DNA of 12,458 nucleotides, taken from positions 17,991 through 30,448 of the forward strand of contig DJGG01000093.1 of NCBI GenBank assembly GCA_002432195.1. The letters are read 5' to 3'. This stretch comes from Desulfobacteraceae bacterium UBA5852. Its GTDB lineage: Bacteria; Desulfobacterota; Desulfobacteria; Desulfobacterales; UBA5852. Positions within the stretch are counted from its first letter, which is position 1. Each line of letters begins with the position of its first letter. Position numbers and translations under genes: made by a program. Below the pieces are notes generated by a model. It worked only from the letters and a program-made list of their open reading frames with translations, did no database searches and was not told the DNA's origin. Shown here piece after piece: positions 1 through 6,689 of the stretch.

Positions 1-44
1 GCAACGCAGCATTTTGGCCTGAGGCGCAGTTCATCCACAGCCGG

Positions 45-1499
45 CTAGGCCTGGGGAGGCTGTTCGCCCTTGGCGTGCAAGCCGTGCTTGACGAGTTTCT
101 TGTAGAGCTCATTGCGGGAAATGCCCAGCAGGCGGGCGGCCTGGGATTTGTTGTGGCGGGCCTGGGACAGGGCGGAGACCAGGGCGTTGCGCTCGGCGCT
201 GTCCCGTTGGTCCATGAGGGAGCCGGGGCGCAGGAGCCCCTCGACCTGCCGGCGGCCGGCCTTTTCGATGACGTACGGGGGGAGATGCCGCAGGGCGATT
301 TCGCCGGCCCCCTCCTCCAGGGAAAGGACGGCAAACGCGAACACGTTTTTCATTTCGCGGATGTTGCCGGGCCAGTCGTAGGCCATGGCGATGCGCCGGA
401 CCTCGTCCGTGATGGTCAACCGCGGGCGGTGCATCTCCCGGCTCATGTCGTCGAGCAGCGCCCGGCCGATGGGGGCGATGTCCTCGGGCCTGGCCCGCAG
501 GGGAGGCACCTCGAGGCGCAGCATGCTCAAGCGATGGTAGAGATCCTCGCGGAAGGCGCCCTCGGCCACGGCCCGGGACAGATCCTTGTTCGTGGAGGCG
601 ATGAGCCGGAAATCGCTGAACAGCGGCGTCGCCTTGCCGATTTTCTGGATTTCCTTGTTTTCGATCACCCGCAGCAGCTTGGCCTGGGTGGCCAGGGGAA
701 TTTCGCCCACCTCGTCCAAGAGGATGGTGCCCTGGTCGGCCAGCTCGAACTTGCCCACCTTGCCGCCCCGCAGCGCGCCGGTGAAAGCCCCCTCCTCGAA
801 GCCGAACAATTCCGACTCGATCAGCTCCTGGGGAAGGGCCGCGCAATTGAGGCGCACAAAAATTTCGTTGCAGCGCGGGCTGGCGGCATGGATGGAGTGG
901 GCCACCAGCTCCTTGCCCACGCCGCTTTCTCCCTGGATCAGGATGGGCAGCTCGCTGCGGGCAAAACGGATGGCCTGCTGTTTGAGGGCCGCCAATGCCG
1001 GGCTGCCCCCGATGATATCCGCGAAGGTGTATTCGGCCCGGGGCAGGCCCTGGGTCTTGCGCTCGTAGTAGCGCACCTTGCGCTCGAGACGGTTGAGCTG
1101 GTGGATCAGGAGCGACAGCTCGGAGATGTCCCGGAAGTAGGCCTCGACGAGCCCCCCGATCACCAGGTCGTTTTCCAGCAGCGGATAACGTGAAATCAGC
1201 GCGTCCTGCCCCTTGTAGGAGAATTTCATCCCCACGTCCGGCTGGCCGCTGGCCATGACCGTGAGCAGGCGCGAACCCGGGAAGTAATTGCAGATATTGG
1301 AATTGACCCCGGTTTCCGGATCGATGTCGAACATCCGGGCAAAGGCCGGATTCATGTACTTGATGGTGCCGTCGGGAATTGCCACCAGCAGGCCCACGTG
1401 CAGGAAGTCCAGCACGCGTTTGGGAAAGCAGTCGTTGTCGCGGGCGTTGAGCAGGTCAATGCCGAACCGGCTGCACAGGATATATTCCGAAGTTTCCAT
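45..1499 (-). CDS. PAS-domain sigma-54-dependent transcriptional activator (enhancer-binding protein)
   Basis: Cytoplasmic activator that would bind upstream DNA and use ATP hydrolysis to open sigma-54 promoters. Seen in the 484-aa product: a PAS-like sensor at about residues 30-125, a charged, possibly coiled linker at 130-150, and an AAA+ domain at about 160-390 with Walker A GESGVGKE (190-197), the sigma-54-contacting GAFTGA loop (237-242), Walker B GTILLDE (257-263), an FREDLYHRL segment (316-324) and WPGNIRE (376-382). A Fis-type helix-turn-helix lies at about 447-474. All catalytic motifs are intact, so it should be a working ATPase. The frame opens at a TTG at 1535, but I chose the ATG at 1499 because an AGGA lies 8 nt upstream of it and nothing like a Shine-Dalgarno precedes the TTG. 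It is divergent from the Mo/FeS/COG1900 operon, which has a sigma-54 promoter, so local regulation is the simple reading. The PAS ligand cannot be read from sequence; there is no response-regulator receiver domain. Architecture resembles RocR/PrdR-type regulators. Confidence 0.95.
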   Translation of the reverse strand: METSEYILCSRFGIDLLNARDNDCFPKRVLDFLHVGLLVAIPDGTIKYMNPAFARMFDIDPETGVNSNICNYFPGSRLLTVMASGQPDVGMKFSYKGQDALISRYPLLENDLVIGGLVEAYFRDISELSLLIHQLNRLERKVRYYERKTQGLPRAEYTFADIIGGSPALAALKQQAIRFARSELPILIQGESGVGKELVAHSIHAASPRCNEIFVRLNCAALPQELIESELFGFEEGAFTGALRGGKVGKFELADQGTILLDEVGEIPLATQAKLLRVIENKEIQKIGKATPLFSDFRLIASTNKDLSRAVAEGAFREDLYHRLSMLRLEVPPLRARPEDIAPIGRALLDDMSREMHRPRLTITDEVRRIAMAYDWPGNIREMKNVFAFAVLSLEEGAGEIALRHLPPYVIEKAGRRQVEGLLRPGSLMDQRDSAERNALVSALSQARHNKSQAARLLGISRNELYKKLVKHGLHAKGEQPPQA

Positions 1500-1548
1500 G
1501 GCGGTCGTCCTGCGGTTTCGCTTCCTCGATGACAAAAAGGAGGGATAT

Positions 1549-1567
1549 TGTCACAGATCGATTACAG
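1549..1567 (+). promoter_or_regulatory. Candidate activator-binding element, copy 1
   Basis: The 19-bp stretch TGTCACAGATCGATTACAG matches the reverse complement of the element at 1671-1689 at 15 of 19 positions. Shared bases are TGTCA, a central GAT and ATTACAG, and both keep a TGT-N12-ACA frame typical of dimeric helix-turn-helix sites. It lies about 50 bp upstream of the regulator's ATG and about 230 bp upstream of the predicted start of the divergent operon, so it could act as an enhancer and also touch the regulator's own promoter. Binding is inferred from the repeat alone. Confidence 0.55.
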
Positions 1568-1670
1568 GTTGATTCCAGCCGAAGGCGCGCATACTTGTCT
1601 CTAATCCATCAATTTTTCATTGTATTTTATATTTGCCCCTCCGCCGCCGGATCTGAACCGACAACAGAAG

Positions 1671-1689
1671 CTGTAATTTATCGCTGACA
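1671..1689 (-). promoter_or_regulatory. Candidate activator-binding element, copy 2 (opposite orientation)
   Basis: Read on the minus strand this is TGTCAGCGATAAATTACAG, the partner of the element at 1549-1567. Its centre lies roughly 110 bp upstream of the predicted transcription start, within the usual range for sigma-54 enhancers, and about 122 bp from the centre of copy 1. The AT-rich stretch between it and the promoter (about 1715-1760) could help DNA bending; I found no clean IHF consensus. Confidence 0.55.
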
Positions 1690-1694
1690 GTCCT

Positions 1695-1710
1695 GATTTG
1701 CAACCAAATC
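1695..1710. repeat. Short inverted repeat GATTTG-CAAC-CAAATC
   Basis: A perfect 6-bp inverted repeat with a 4-nt spacer, directly downstream of the second candidate activator site and about 55 bp upstream of the -24 element. It may be a further protein-binding site or chance; it has no similarity to the paired 19-bp elements. Confidence 0.35.
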
Positions 1711-1765
1711 CGCCCGCCTATTTTAAATTCAATATTTTCGGATAGATAGATAATTTTTCGCCCCT

Positions 1766-1781
1766 TGGCACCCCCGTTGCA
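1766..1781 (+). promoter_or_regulatory. Sigma-54 (-24/-12) promoter of the Mo/FeS/COG1900 operon
   Basis: The sequence TGGCACCCCCGTTGCA fits the sigma-54 consensus TGGCAC-N5-TTGCW at every defined base, with the invariant GG (1767-1768) and GC (1779-1780) separated by exactly 10 nt. Transcription would start near 1791-1792, leaving a leader of about 80 nt before the first gene's ATG. A full-length activator with an intact GAFTGA loop is encoded next door in the opposite direction, which supports the call. Confidence 0.88.
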
Positions 1782-1804
1782 ATCAGAAGGCGGCAACACT
1801 GACA

Positions 1805-1818
1805 CCGCCGGCCGGCGG
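1805..1818 (+). repeat. GC palindrome in the operon leader
   Basis: CCGCCGGCCGGCGG is a perfect 14-nt palindrome just downstream of the predicted transcription start. In RNA it could form a short stem only with a forced loop. It shares the GCCGGCCGG core with the intercistronic stem-loop at 6651-6675. In DNA this rich in G+C, chance is a fair alternative. Confidence 0.3.
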
Positions 1819-1872
1819 CAGCGCAGACCCAACGTTGCGTGGCATCCGGCCGGCACCCAAAGGGGCAGGGAA

Positions 1873-4071
1873 ATGACGTTCGGCAAGCGGCAGGAAACGG
1901 TCCGACCCTCTGACGGGATGCACCGCACGATCTGCGGCAATTGCCCGGCCGGCTGCGGCCTGAAAGTGTTTGTGCTCAACGGCCGGGTGGTGGACATCTT
2001 CGGCGACGAGGACCACCCGGTCAACAAGGGCTCGGTGTGCCCCAAGGGGCTGCTGGCCTGCCTGGCCCTCACGGCCCCGCGGCATCTCACCCAACCGCGC
2101 ATCCGGGACCGCCTGCAAGAGGATTTCCGGACCGTGGATTGGTCCGAGGCGCTGGAATTCGTCACCGGGCGCTTGAGCCTGGTGATGTCCCAGGCAGGCC
2201 CGGAAGCGGTCCACGTGATCGGGGCCGAGTCCGACCCCTTCGAATATCTCTCCGCCGCCACGCTCTTTGCCGCCCGCCTGGGGGCCGGCAGCGCGCCCTT
2301 CCAGTTCTTCCCTCCCGCCCTGGGGGACGCCGGCCGCCTGCACCGCATGCTGGGTGTTTCCGGGGCCCGGTTGCAGATGAACCCGCCCCGGGACTGGGCC
2401 GCCAGCCGGGGTATCCTAATTTACCGCAGCGACCCGGCCGCCGCGGCGCCCATGACCTTCGGCCCCGTCCTGGACGCCCGGGACCGGGGCACCTGGGTGG
2501 GCGTCATCGATTCGCGGCGCACCATCAGCGCCGCCCGGGCGAACCAGGCTCTGGTGGTGGCGCCGGGTACGGAGTCCCTGGCACTGAAGGCGCTGTTGCG
2601 CCTGATGGTGGACCGGGGGGCCATCAACCCGGACTTCGTGTCCGAGTGGACCACGGACCTGGACGGGCTGCGCCGCTCCCTGGCGGGCGTCGAACCGGGC
2701 GCGGTGGCGGCCGCCTGCCGGGTGACGCCGGCGGCTCTTGAGTCCATGGCCCGGCAACTGGCCAGTCGCCGGCCGCTCCAGGTGGTGGCCGCCGACACGG
2801 CCAGCCGGGCCTACCTCGCCGACGACGAGTTGTGCCTGGCCGCCTCCCTGGTGGCGCTGACCGGTTCGATCGGAGTCCCCGGAGGCGGGCTCAACCTGCT
2901 GGCGGTGTCCCCCTTCAACTGGGCCCGCACCGCGTCCGCGGCCGGCGACCGGCAGCCACGGCCGCCCCTCGATCTGGGCCGCCTGTTGATTTCGGCTTCC
3001 CCTGGGCAGGCCTTCATGGCCTACGGCAACCCCCTGGCGCACCTGCGCGGCGGACAGGCGCCCCGCGACGCCTTGGCGCGGGCCGGCCTGGTGGTCCGCC
3101 TGGCCTGCGGCCCCGGCGCCTTCGACGATTTTGCCCACGTCGTGCTGCCCATGACCTGGTGGCTGGAGTCCGACGGCCTGTTGGCCACGAGCAACGGCCG
3201 GATGCTGCAATGGCAGCGCCGGGTGGCCACCCCGCCCCCGGGCTGCCGGAACCCGCTGGCCGTCTGGGCCGAGATTTCCGCGCGACTGCGTCTGGAGGGC
3301 GGATCGGCCGCCGGGGACGCGGCCGGCTGGGCCGACGACCTGTTGGGCGCCGATCCCCTGACCACGGCGGCCTCGGTCACGGCCCTGGACCCGGAAGCCA
3401 ATCCCCCCGGCGGCCTGCTCTGGCCCTGCACCCAGGCCCAGGACCTGACCCTGGAAAACTCCCGCTTCGTCCGGGGCAACAGCCGCGGGCGCCACATCCT
3501 GTTTCTTCCCTGGTCATCGTTCGGCGGCAGCGACAAGCGCTTTCCCACCCCCGGCGGGCGCATCGTCTTCCAGCCGGTGGAAGCGCCTTTCGCCCCCGTG
3601 GGGACGGATGCGGATCATCCCCTGGCCCTGACCATCGGCGCGGTGGTGGATGCGACCACCGTCTTCGGGCCCCACTTGAGCAACCATCCTCCCCACCGTC
3701 CGCGGCCCCTGGTGCGCATCCATCCGCGCACCGCCAGGGCCATCGGTGTTTCCGCCGGCGATCGCTTGACGGTGGCCAACGCCCGGGGCGCCTTTTCGGC
3801 GCCGGCGCAAATCGCGGACGAGCTTCCCGAGGGCCTGCTCTTCTGTCCCGAAGGCCTGGATCATCGCGTGCCGGATTTTCACGGCCTGCCCCCGGCCGCC
3901 CTTTTCGCCCTGCCGGCCCCGGGACAACCCCTTGCGGCCTACACACCGGTGACCGCCTATGCCGAGGGCTCCGACCCGGGCCGGGCGCGACGGGCCCTGG
4001 CCCGCCTGCTCGCTGGCGATCGACAAGGCCCGACCCCTTTTCCACTCCGACCGCCCGAGGACCTGCCATGA
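1873..4071 (+). CDS. Molybdopterin oxidoreductase-like protein (formate dehydrogenase/nitrate reductase family) lacking the Mo-ligand residue
   Basis: A 732-aa member of the bis-molybdopterin (DMSO reductase) superfamily, near the length of FdhF-type enzymes. Seen: an N-terminal [4Fe-4S] site with Cys21, Cys24, Cys28 and Cys56 followed by PKG; the molybdopterin oxidoreductase core at about 65-470; and a C-terminal dinucleotide-binding domain at about 582-690, with LTIGAVVD and RIHPRTARAIGVSAGD. No signal peptide or Tat motif is seen, so it is predicted cytoplasmic. Odd point: related enzymes carry Cys or Sec (or Ser) about 13 residues before a conserved Gly; here the aligned stretch is FFPPALGD (145-152), and there is no cysteine at all between residues 63 and 282. 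It may be a noncatalytic electron relay like NuoG, or an enzyme with unusual metal coordination; the substrate cannot be assigned. The ATG at 1873 follows a purine-rich AGGGGCAGGGA. The frame is open further upstream, but a start there would overlap the promoter. Its stop overlaps the next gene's ATG by 4 nt. Confidence 0.88.
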   Translation: MTFGKRQETVRPSDGMHRTICGNCPAGCGLKVFVLNGRVVDIFGDEDHPVNKGSVCPKGLLACLALTAPRHLTQPRIRDRLQEDFRTVDWSEALEFVTGRLSLVMSQAGPEAVHVIGAESDPFEYLSAATLFAARLGAGSAPFQFFPPALGDAGRLHRMLGVSGARLQMNPPRDWAASRGILIYRSDPAAAAPMTFGPVLDARDRGTWVGVIDSRRTISAARANQALVVAPGTESLALKALLRLMVDRGAINPDFVSEWTTDLDGLRRSLAGVEPGAVAAACRVTPAALESMARQLASRRPLQVVAADTASRAYLADDELCLAASLVALTGSIGVPGGGLNLLAVSPFNWARTASAAGDRQPRPPLDLGRLLISASPGQAFMAYGNPLAHLRGGQAPRDALARAGLVVRLACGPGAFDDFAHVVLPMTWWLESDGLLATSNGRMLQWQRRVATPPPGCRNPLAVWAEISARLRLEGGSAAGDAAGWADDLLGADPLTTAASVTALDPEANPPGGLLWPCTQAQDLTLENSRFVRGNSRGRHILFLPWSSFGGSDKRFPTPGGRIVFQPVEAPFAPVGTDADHPLALTIGAVVDATTVFGPHLSNHPPHRPRPLVRIHPRTARAIGVSAGDRLTVANARGAFSAPAQIADELPEGLLFCPEGLDHRVPDFHGLPPAALFALPAPGQPLAAYTPVTAYAEGSDPGRARRALARLLAGDRQGPTPFPLRPPEDLP

Positions 4072-4571
4072 GGGTGATCTTCGTCAGCCAGCGCTTCGGC
4101 GCCCAACAGGCGGATCTGGCCGCCGGCAATCCCGACGCCCCGGTCTTGATGGTGGATCTCGACCGTTGCATCGCCTGCGGCGCCTGCAGCCTGGCCTGCC
4201 GGCTGGAGGCCCCGCTTGGCGATGGCCAATTGGCGCCGCCGCGCAGCATCCTTTTCCACCCCGCCGAGGGCGGCGGCCGCCTCAGCCTGCGCCTGCCGCT
4301 GTCCTGCCGGTTCTGCCCCGACCCCTGCGCCTACCACAGTCCCTACAACTTCTGGACCACCTGCCCCCAGGACGAACGCCGCACGGCCCTTTTCCAGGCC
4401 TGCGACGCCTGCGCCGCACGCCTGGCACAGGGCTGGATGCCGGCCTGCGCCACCCGCTGCCCCATGAAATGCATCTACTTCGGCCGGGCCGCCGACGTGG
4501 CCTTTGTCCTGCGGGAGAAGCGCTTGCGCAGTTTCGGCGATCTGGAATTGGGCACCCGGGAGGCGCCATGA
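4068..4571 (+). CDS. 4Fe-4S electron-transfer subunit (HycB/DmsB-like, compact)
   Basis: A 167-aa iron-sulfur protein of the kind that takes electrons from or to a molybdopterin subunit. Seen: a classic ferredoxin motif with Cys34, 37, 40 and 44; a second group with Cys80, 83, 87 and 99; and a third with Cys112, 115, 127 and 131 in the family pattern C-x2-C ... G-x2-P-A-C-x3-C-P. That is enough for three [4Fe-4S] clusters. DmsB-type proteins normally have an extra four-cysteine ferredoxin motif between the second and third groups; it is missing here, so the protein is shorter than the usual 190-210 aa. There is no signal peptide or membrane segment. Both ends overlap the neighbouring genes as ATGA, so it is translationally coupled to the Mo-type subunit upstream and to the COG2122 gene downstream. 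A complex with the Mo-type protein is the natural inference. Confidence 0.9.
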   Translation: MRVIFVSQRFGAQQADLAAGNPDAPVLMVDLDRCIACGACSLACRLEAPLGDGQLAPPRSILFHPAEGGGRLSLRLPLSCRFCPDPCAYHSPYNFWTTCPQDERRTALFQACDACAARLAQGWMPACATRCPMKCIYFGRAADVAFVLREKRLRSFGDLELGTREAP

Positions 4572-5299
4572 GCCTGCCCCGGGCCGACATCGATGCCGAC
4601 ACCTACCGCCGGGCCGTGGGGACCCTCGATCTGGCCCGCTTCGGGGTCCGCATCCGTGAGACCGACCTGCTGGTGGCCTGCGCCGCGCCCATGCCGGCCG
4701 CGGCCCTCTCCCTGGCCAGCGCCTGCCGGCGCCATGTGGAAGGCTATATCCGGCGGCATCCCGGATTCGCCACGGCCATGACCCCCATGCCCCCCGACCC
4801 GTCCGCCCCTCCCGTGGTCCGGGACATGCTGTCCGCCGCCGCGGCCGTGGGCGTGGGCCCCATGGCCGCCGTGGCCGGGGCCATCGCCGAACGCGTGGGC
4901 CGCGGCTTGCTGGCCGAGAGCGCCGAAGTGATCGTGGAGAACGGCGGCGACGTCTTTTTCCGCACCCAACGCCGGCGTGTCGCCATGGTGCTGGCGGAAA
5001 AGAGCCGGTTCGGCGCCCTGCGCATCGCCTTGGAACCCAGTGCCCACGGGCAGGGATTGTGCACCTCCTCGGGCATCCACGGGCCGTCCTTGAGCCTCGG
5101 CCGGGCCGATGCGGTCACGGTGCTGGCCTCCTCGGCCGCCCTGGCGGACGCCGCCGCCACGGCCGTGGCCAACCGGGTCCGGGGGGCCCGCGACATCGCC
5201 GGCGCCCTGGCCTTTGCCCGCCGTTTCGACCTGGACGGCGTGCTGATCATCGCCGGCTCGCGCTTGGGGGCCTGGGGGCGTATCCAGGTGATCGATTAG
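4568..5299 (+). CDS. UPF0280/COG2122 family protein (ApbE-like)
   Basis: A 243-aa protein of the COG2122/UPF0280 family, distantly related to ApbE flavin transferases. Recognised from GVGPMAAVAGAIAE (95-108), VENGGDVFF (123-131), GLCTSSGIHG (163-172) and a C-terminal block rich in ADAAATAVAN (193-202); length is normal for the family. Family knowledge, from memory: a COG2122 protein of Methanosarcina (MA1715) and an ApbE-like protein of Desulfovibrio were genetically linked, with COG1900 proteins, to making homocysteine from aspartate semialdehyde and sulfide; the exact chemistry of COG2122 is unsettled. It lies immediately before a COG1900 gene, which supports the family call. The ATG overlaps the stop of the FeS gene by 4 nt. 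Whether it flavinylates a partner, handles sulfur or does something else here is open. Confidence 0.88.
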   Translation: MSLPRADIDADTYRRAVGTLDLARFGVRIRETDLLVACAAPMPAAALSLASACRRHVEGYIRRHPGFATAMTPMPPDPSAPPVVRDMLSAAAAVGVGPMAAVAGAIAERVGRGLLAESAEVIVENGGDVFFRTQRRRVAMVLAEKSRFGALRIALEPSAHGQGLCTSSGIHGPSLSLGRADAVTVLASSAALADAAATAVANRVRGARDIAGALAFARRFDLDGVLIIAGSRLGAWGRIQVID

Positions 5300-5318
5300 C
5301 AGGATAGAGGAGTCGCGC

Positions 5319-6644
5319 ATGCCAAAAGCCGTCAAACGTATCAGCGATATCAACCGCAGGCTGCGCCGTGGGCAGGCCGTGGTGATGACCGCCATGGAGT
5401 TCAAGCGCCAGGTGCGCCAGGGGCTGCGGTTGGGGGTCGACGACGTCGACGTGGTCACCACCGGCACCCGGGCGGTGATGAGCGGCACCTCGGCCATGCT
5501 GTCCGTGCCCACGGTGGAAGGCCGGGAGGCGCCGCAGGTCACCGCCCTGCACATCAACGGGGTGCCCTGCCAACCCATGCCCGGCGCCGACGCGGTCACG
5601 GGGCTGGTGGAGGCGGTGATCTACGGAACGGCCGAAAGCCGGGACAACCACGGCCGTTACGGCGGCGGCCACGTCCTGCGGGAACTGGTGGAGGGCCGGG
5701 CCGTGGAGGTGGAATACCGCACCGGGGAGGGGGTCCGGCGCCGGTTCGACCTGACCTTGGACCGGGTGGGTTTTGCGCGCATCTACAGCTTCCGCAACAG
5801 CTACCAGAACTACTCGGCCTTTACCAACGTCAAGGACCACCCGTCCTATCGCCGCAATCCCACCTCGATCTTCGCCTGCCGGCCCATCCCCCGCCTGGGA
5901 GGGCTCTCCATGAGCGGCAGCGGCGAGCTCAACCCCCTGGAAAACGACCCCCGGGGGCGGGTGATCCGGCCAGGCATGCGGATCCTGGTCAACGGGGTGC
6001 CCGGACTCATCATCGGCTACGGCACCCGGTCCAGCCCGGCCAAGCGCTGCCTGTCCCTGGCGGCCGACATGCACGGGATGGACCCCCAGTTCATGGGGGG
6101 GTTCAAGACCAGCTACGGGGTGGAGGTGACCAACGGATTGGCCGTCCCCTTTCCCATCTGTGACCAGCAGGTCCTGGACGATCTGGCCGGTTGCCTGGAC
6201 GAGCACATCCCTTTGCCCGTGGCGGACCTGGGCGACCGCATTCCCCTGGGGGAGCTCCGCTACAGCGCGATCTGGCGGGACGCCCGCCTGAAGGTGGCCT
6301 TTGACCCGCAGCGCTGCATCCGCTGCGCCTTCCAGTGCCCGGCCGAATATTACTGCCCCATGGGGGCCATCGACTGGCAGGCCAAGACCATCGACCAGGA
6401 CCTGTGTGTCGCCTGCGGCGCCTGCACGGCCAACTGCCTGGGAGGCGCCTTCATGGGCGAGGGCGATGCGCCCCGCGGGTGTCTCGGCACGGTGGACCTC
6501 TTCGACCGGCAGGTGCCGGTCATCTTCCGCCAGTCCAACCGGCTGCGCTCCGAGCGGCTGGCCGAGCAGCTCAAGACCCTCCTGGAGGCCGGGAAATTCT
6601 TCCTGGCGGACACGGACCTGGTCTGCCGCAACTGGCACGCCTAA
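5319..6644 (+). CDS. COG1900/DUF39 (HcyBio family) protein fused to a C-terminal 2[4Fe-4S] ferredoxin
   Basis: A 441-aa protein. Residues 1-315 are a DUF39/COG1900 domain, recognised from AVVMTAMEF (20-28), VDVVTTGT (43-50), the Y-G-G-G-H motif (114-118) and a GxLNPLxNDPRGR segment (202-214). Residues 330-375 form a ferredoxin with Cys333, 336, 340 and 346 for one cluster and Cys363, 366, 369 and 373 for the other. Family knowledge, from memory: COG1900 proteins with CBS or ferredoxin modules act in sulfide-dependent homocysteine synthesis, probably through cysteine persulfides with electrons from a ferredoxin. Here the non-ferredoxin cysteines are 84, 187, 244, 281 and 292, plus 388 and 436 near the C-terminus. 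The loop after VVTTGT, where I recall an essential Cys, reads MSGTS without one, so the chemistry may differ. A GAGGAG Shine-Dalgarno lies 6 nt before the ATG, 19 nt after the previous stop. A shorter paralogue closes the operon. Confidence 0.9.
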   Translation: MPKAVKRISDINRRLRRGQAVVMTAMEFKRQVRQGLRLGVDDVDVVTTGTRAVMSGTSAMLSVPTVEGREAPQVTALHINGVPCQPMPGADAVTGLVEAVIYGTAESRDNHGRYGGGHVLRELVEGRAVEVEYRTGEGVRRRFDLTLDRVGFARIYSFRNSYQNYSAFTNVKDHPSYRRNPTSIFACRPIPRLGGLSMSGSGELNPLENDPRGRVIRPGMRILVNGVPGLIIGYGTRSSPAKRCLSLAADMHGMDPQFMGGFKTSYGVEVTNGLAVPFPICDQQVLDDLAGCLDEHIPLPVADLGDRIPLGELRYSAIWRDARLKVAFDPQRCIRCAFQCPAEYYCPMGAIDWQAKTIDQDLCVACGACTANCLGGAFMGEGDAPRGCLGTVDLFDRQVPVIFRQSNRLRSERLAEQLKTLLEAGKFFLADTDLVCRNWHA

Positions 6645-6650
6645 CCGTTT

Positions 6651-6675
6651 GCCGGCCGGCGCCGCGCCGGCCGGC
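6651..6675 (+). other. Intercistronic GC stem-loop
   Basis: Two perfect 10-nt arms GCCGGCCGGC (6651-6660 and 6666-6675) flank a 5-nt loop GCCGC. The hairpin starts 6 nt after the COG1900-ferredoxin stop and ends directly at the GGGGAG Shine-Dalgarno of the next gene. No T-run follows, so it is not an intrinsic terminator. It could set relative expression of the two operon halves by RNA stability, processing or ribosome access. Confidence 0.6.
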
Positions 6676-6689
6676 GGGGAGCACCCATC

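Noticed and set aside
75..1193. Plus-strand open frame across the sigma-54 activator gene
   Set aside because: Shadow of the minus-strand gene, which has all AAA+ and helix-turn-helix motifs.
1500..1535. TTG at 1535 as the start of the sigma-54 activator
   Set aside because: No Shine-Dalgarno precedes it, while the ATG at 1499 has AGGA 8 nt upstream and the PAS region is complete without the extra 12 residues.
2290..2340. A hidden selenocysteine (TGA) supplying the missing Mo ligand
   Set aside because: The frame runs open through this stretch with no in-frame TGA, and no SECIS-like element is needed to explain it.
2416..3495. Minus-strand open frame opposite the Mo-type gene
   Set aside because: Gly/Gln/Arg-rich shadow translation with no recognisable motifs; it overlaps a well-supported gene.
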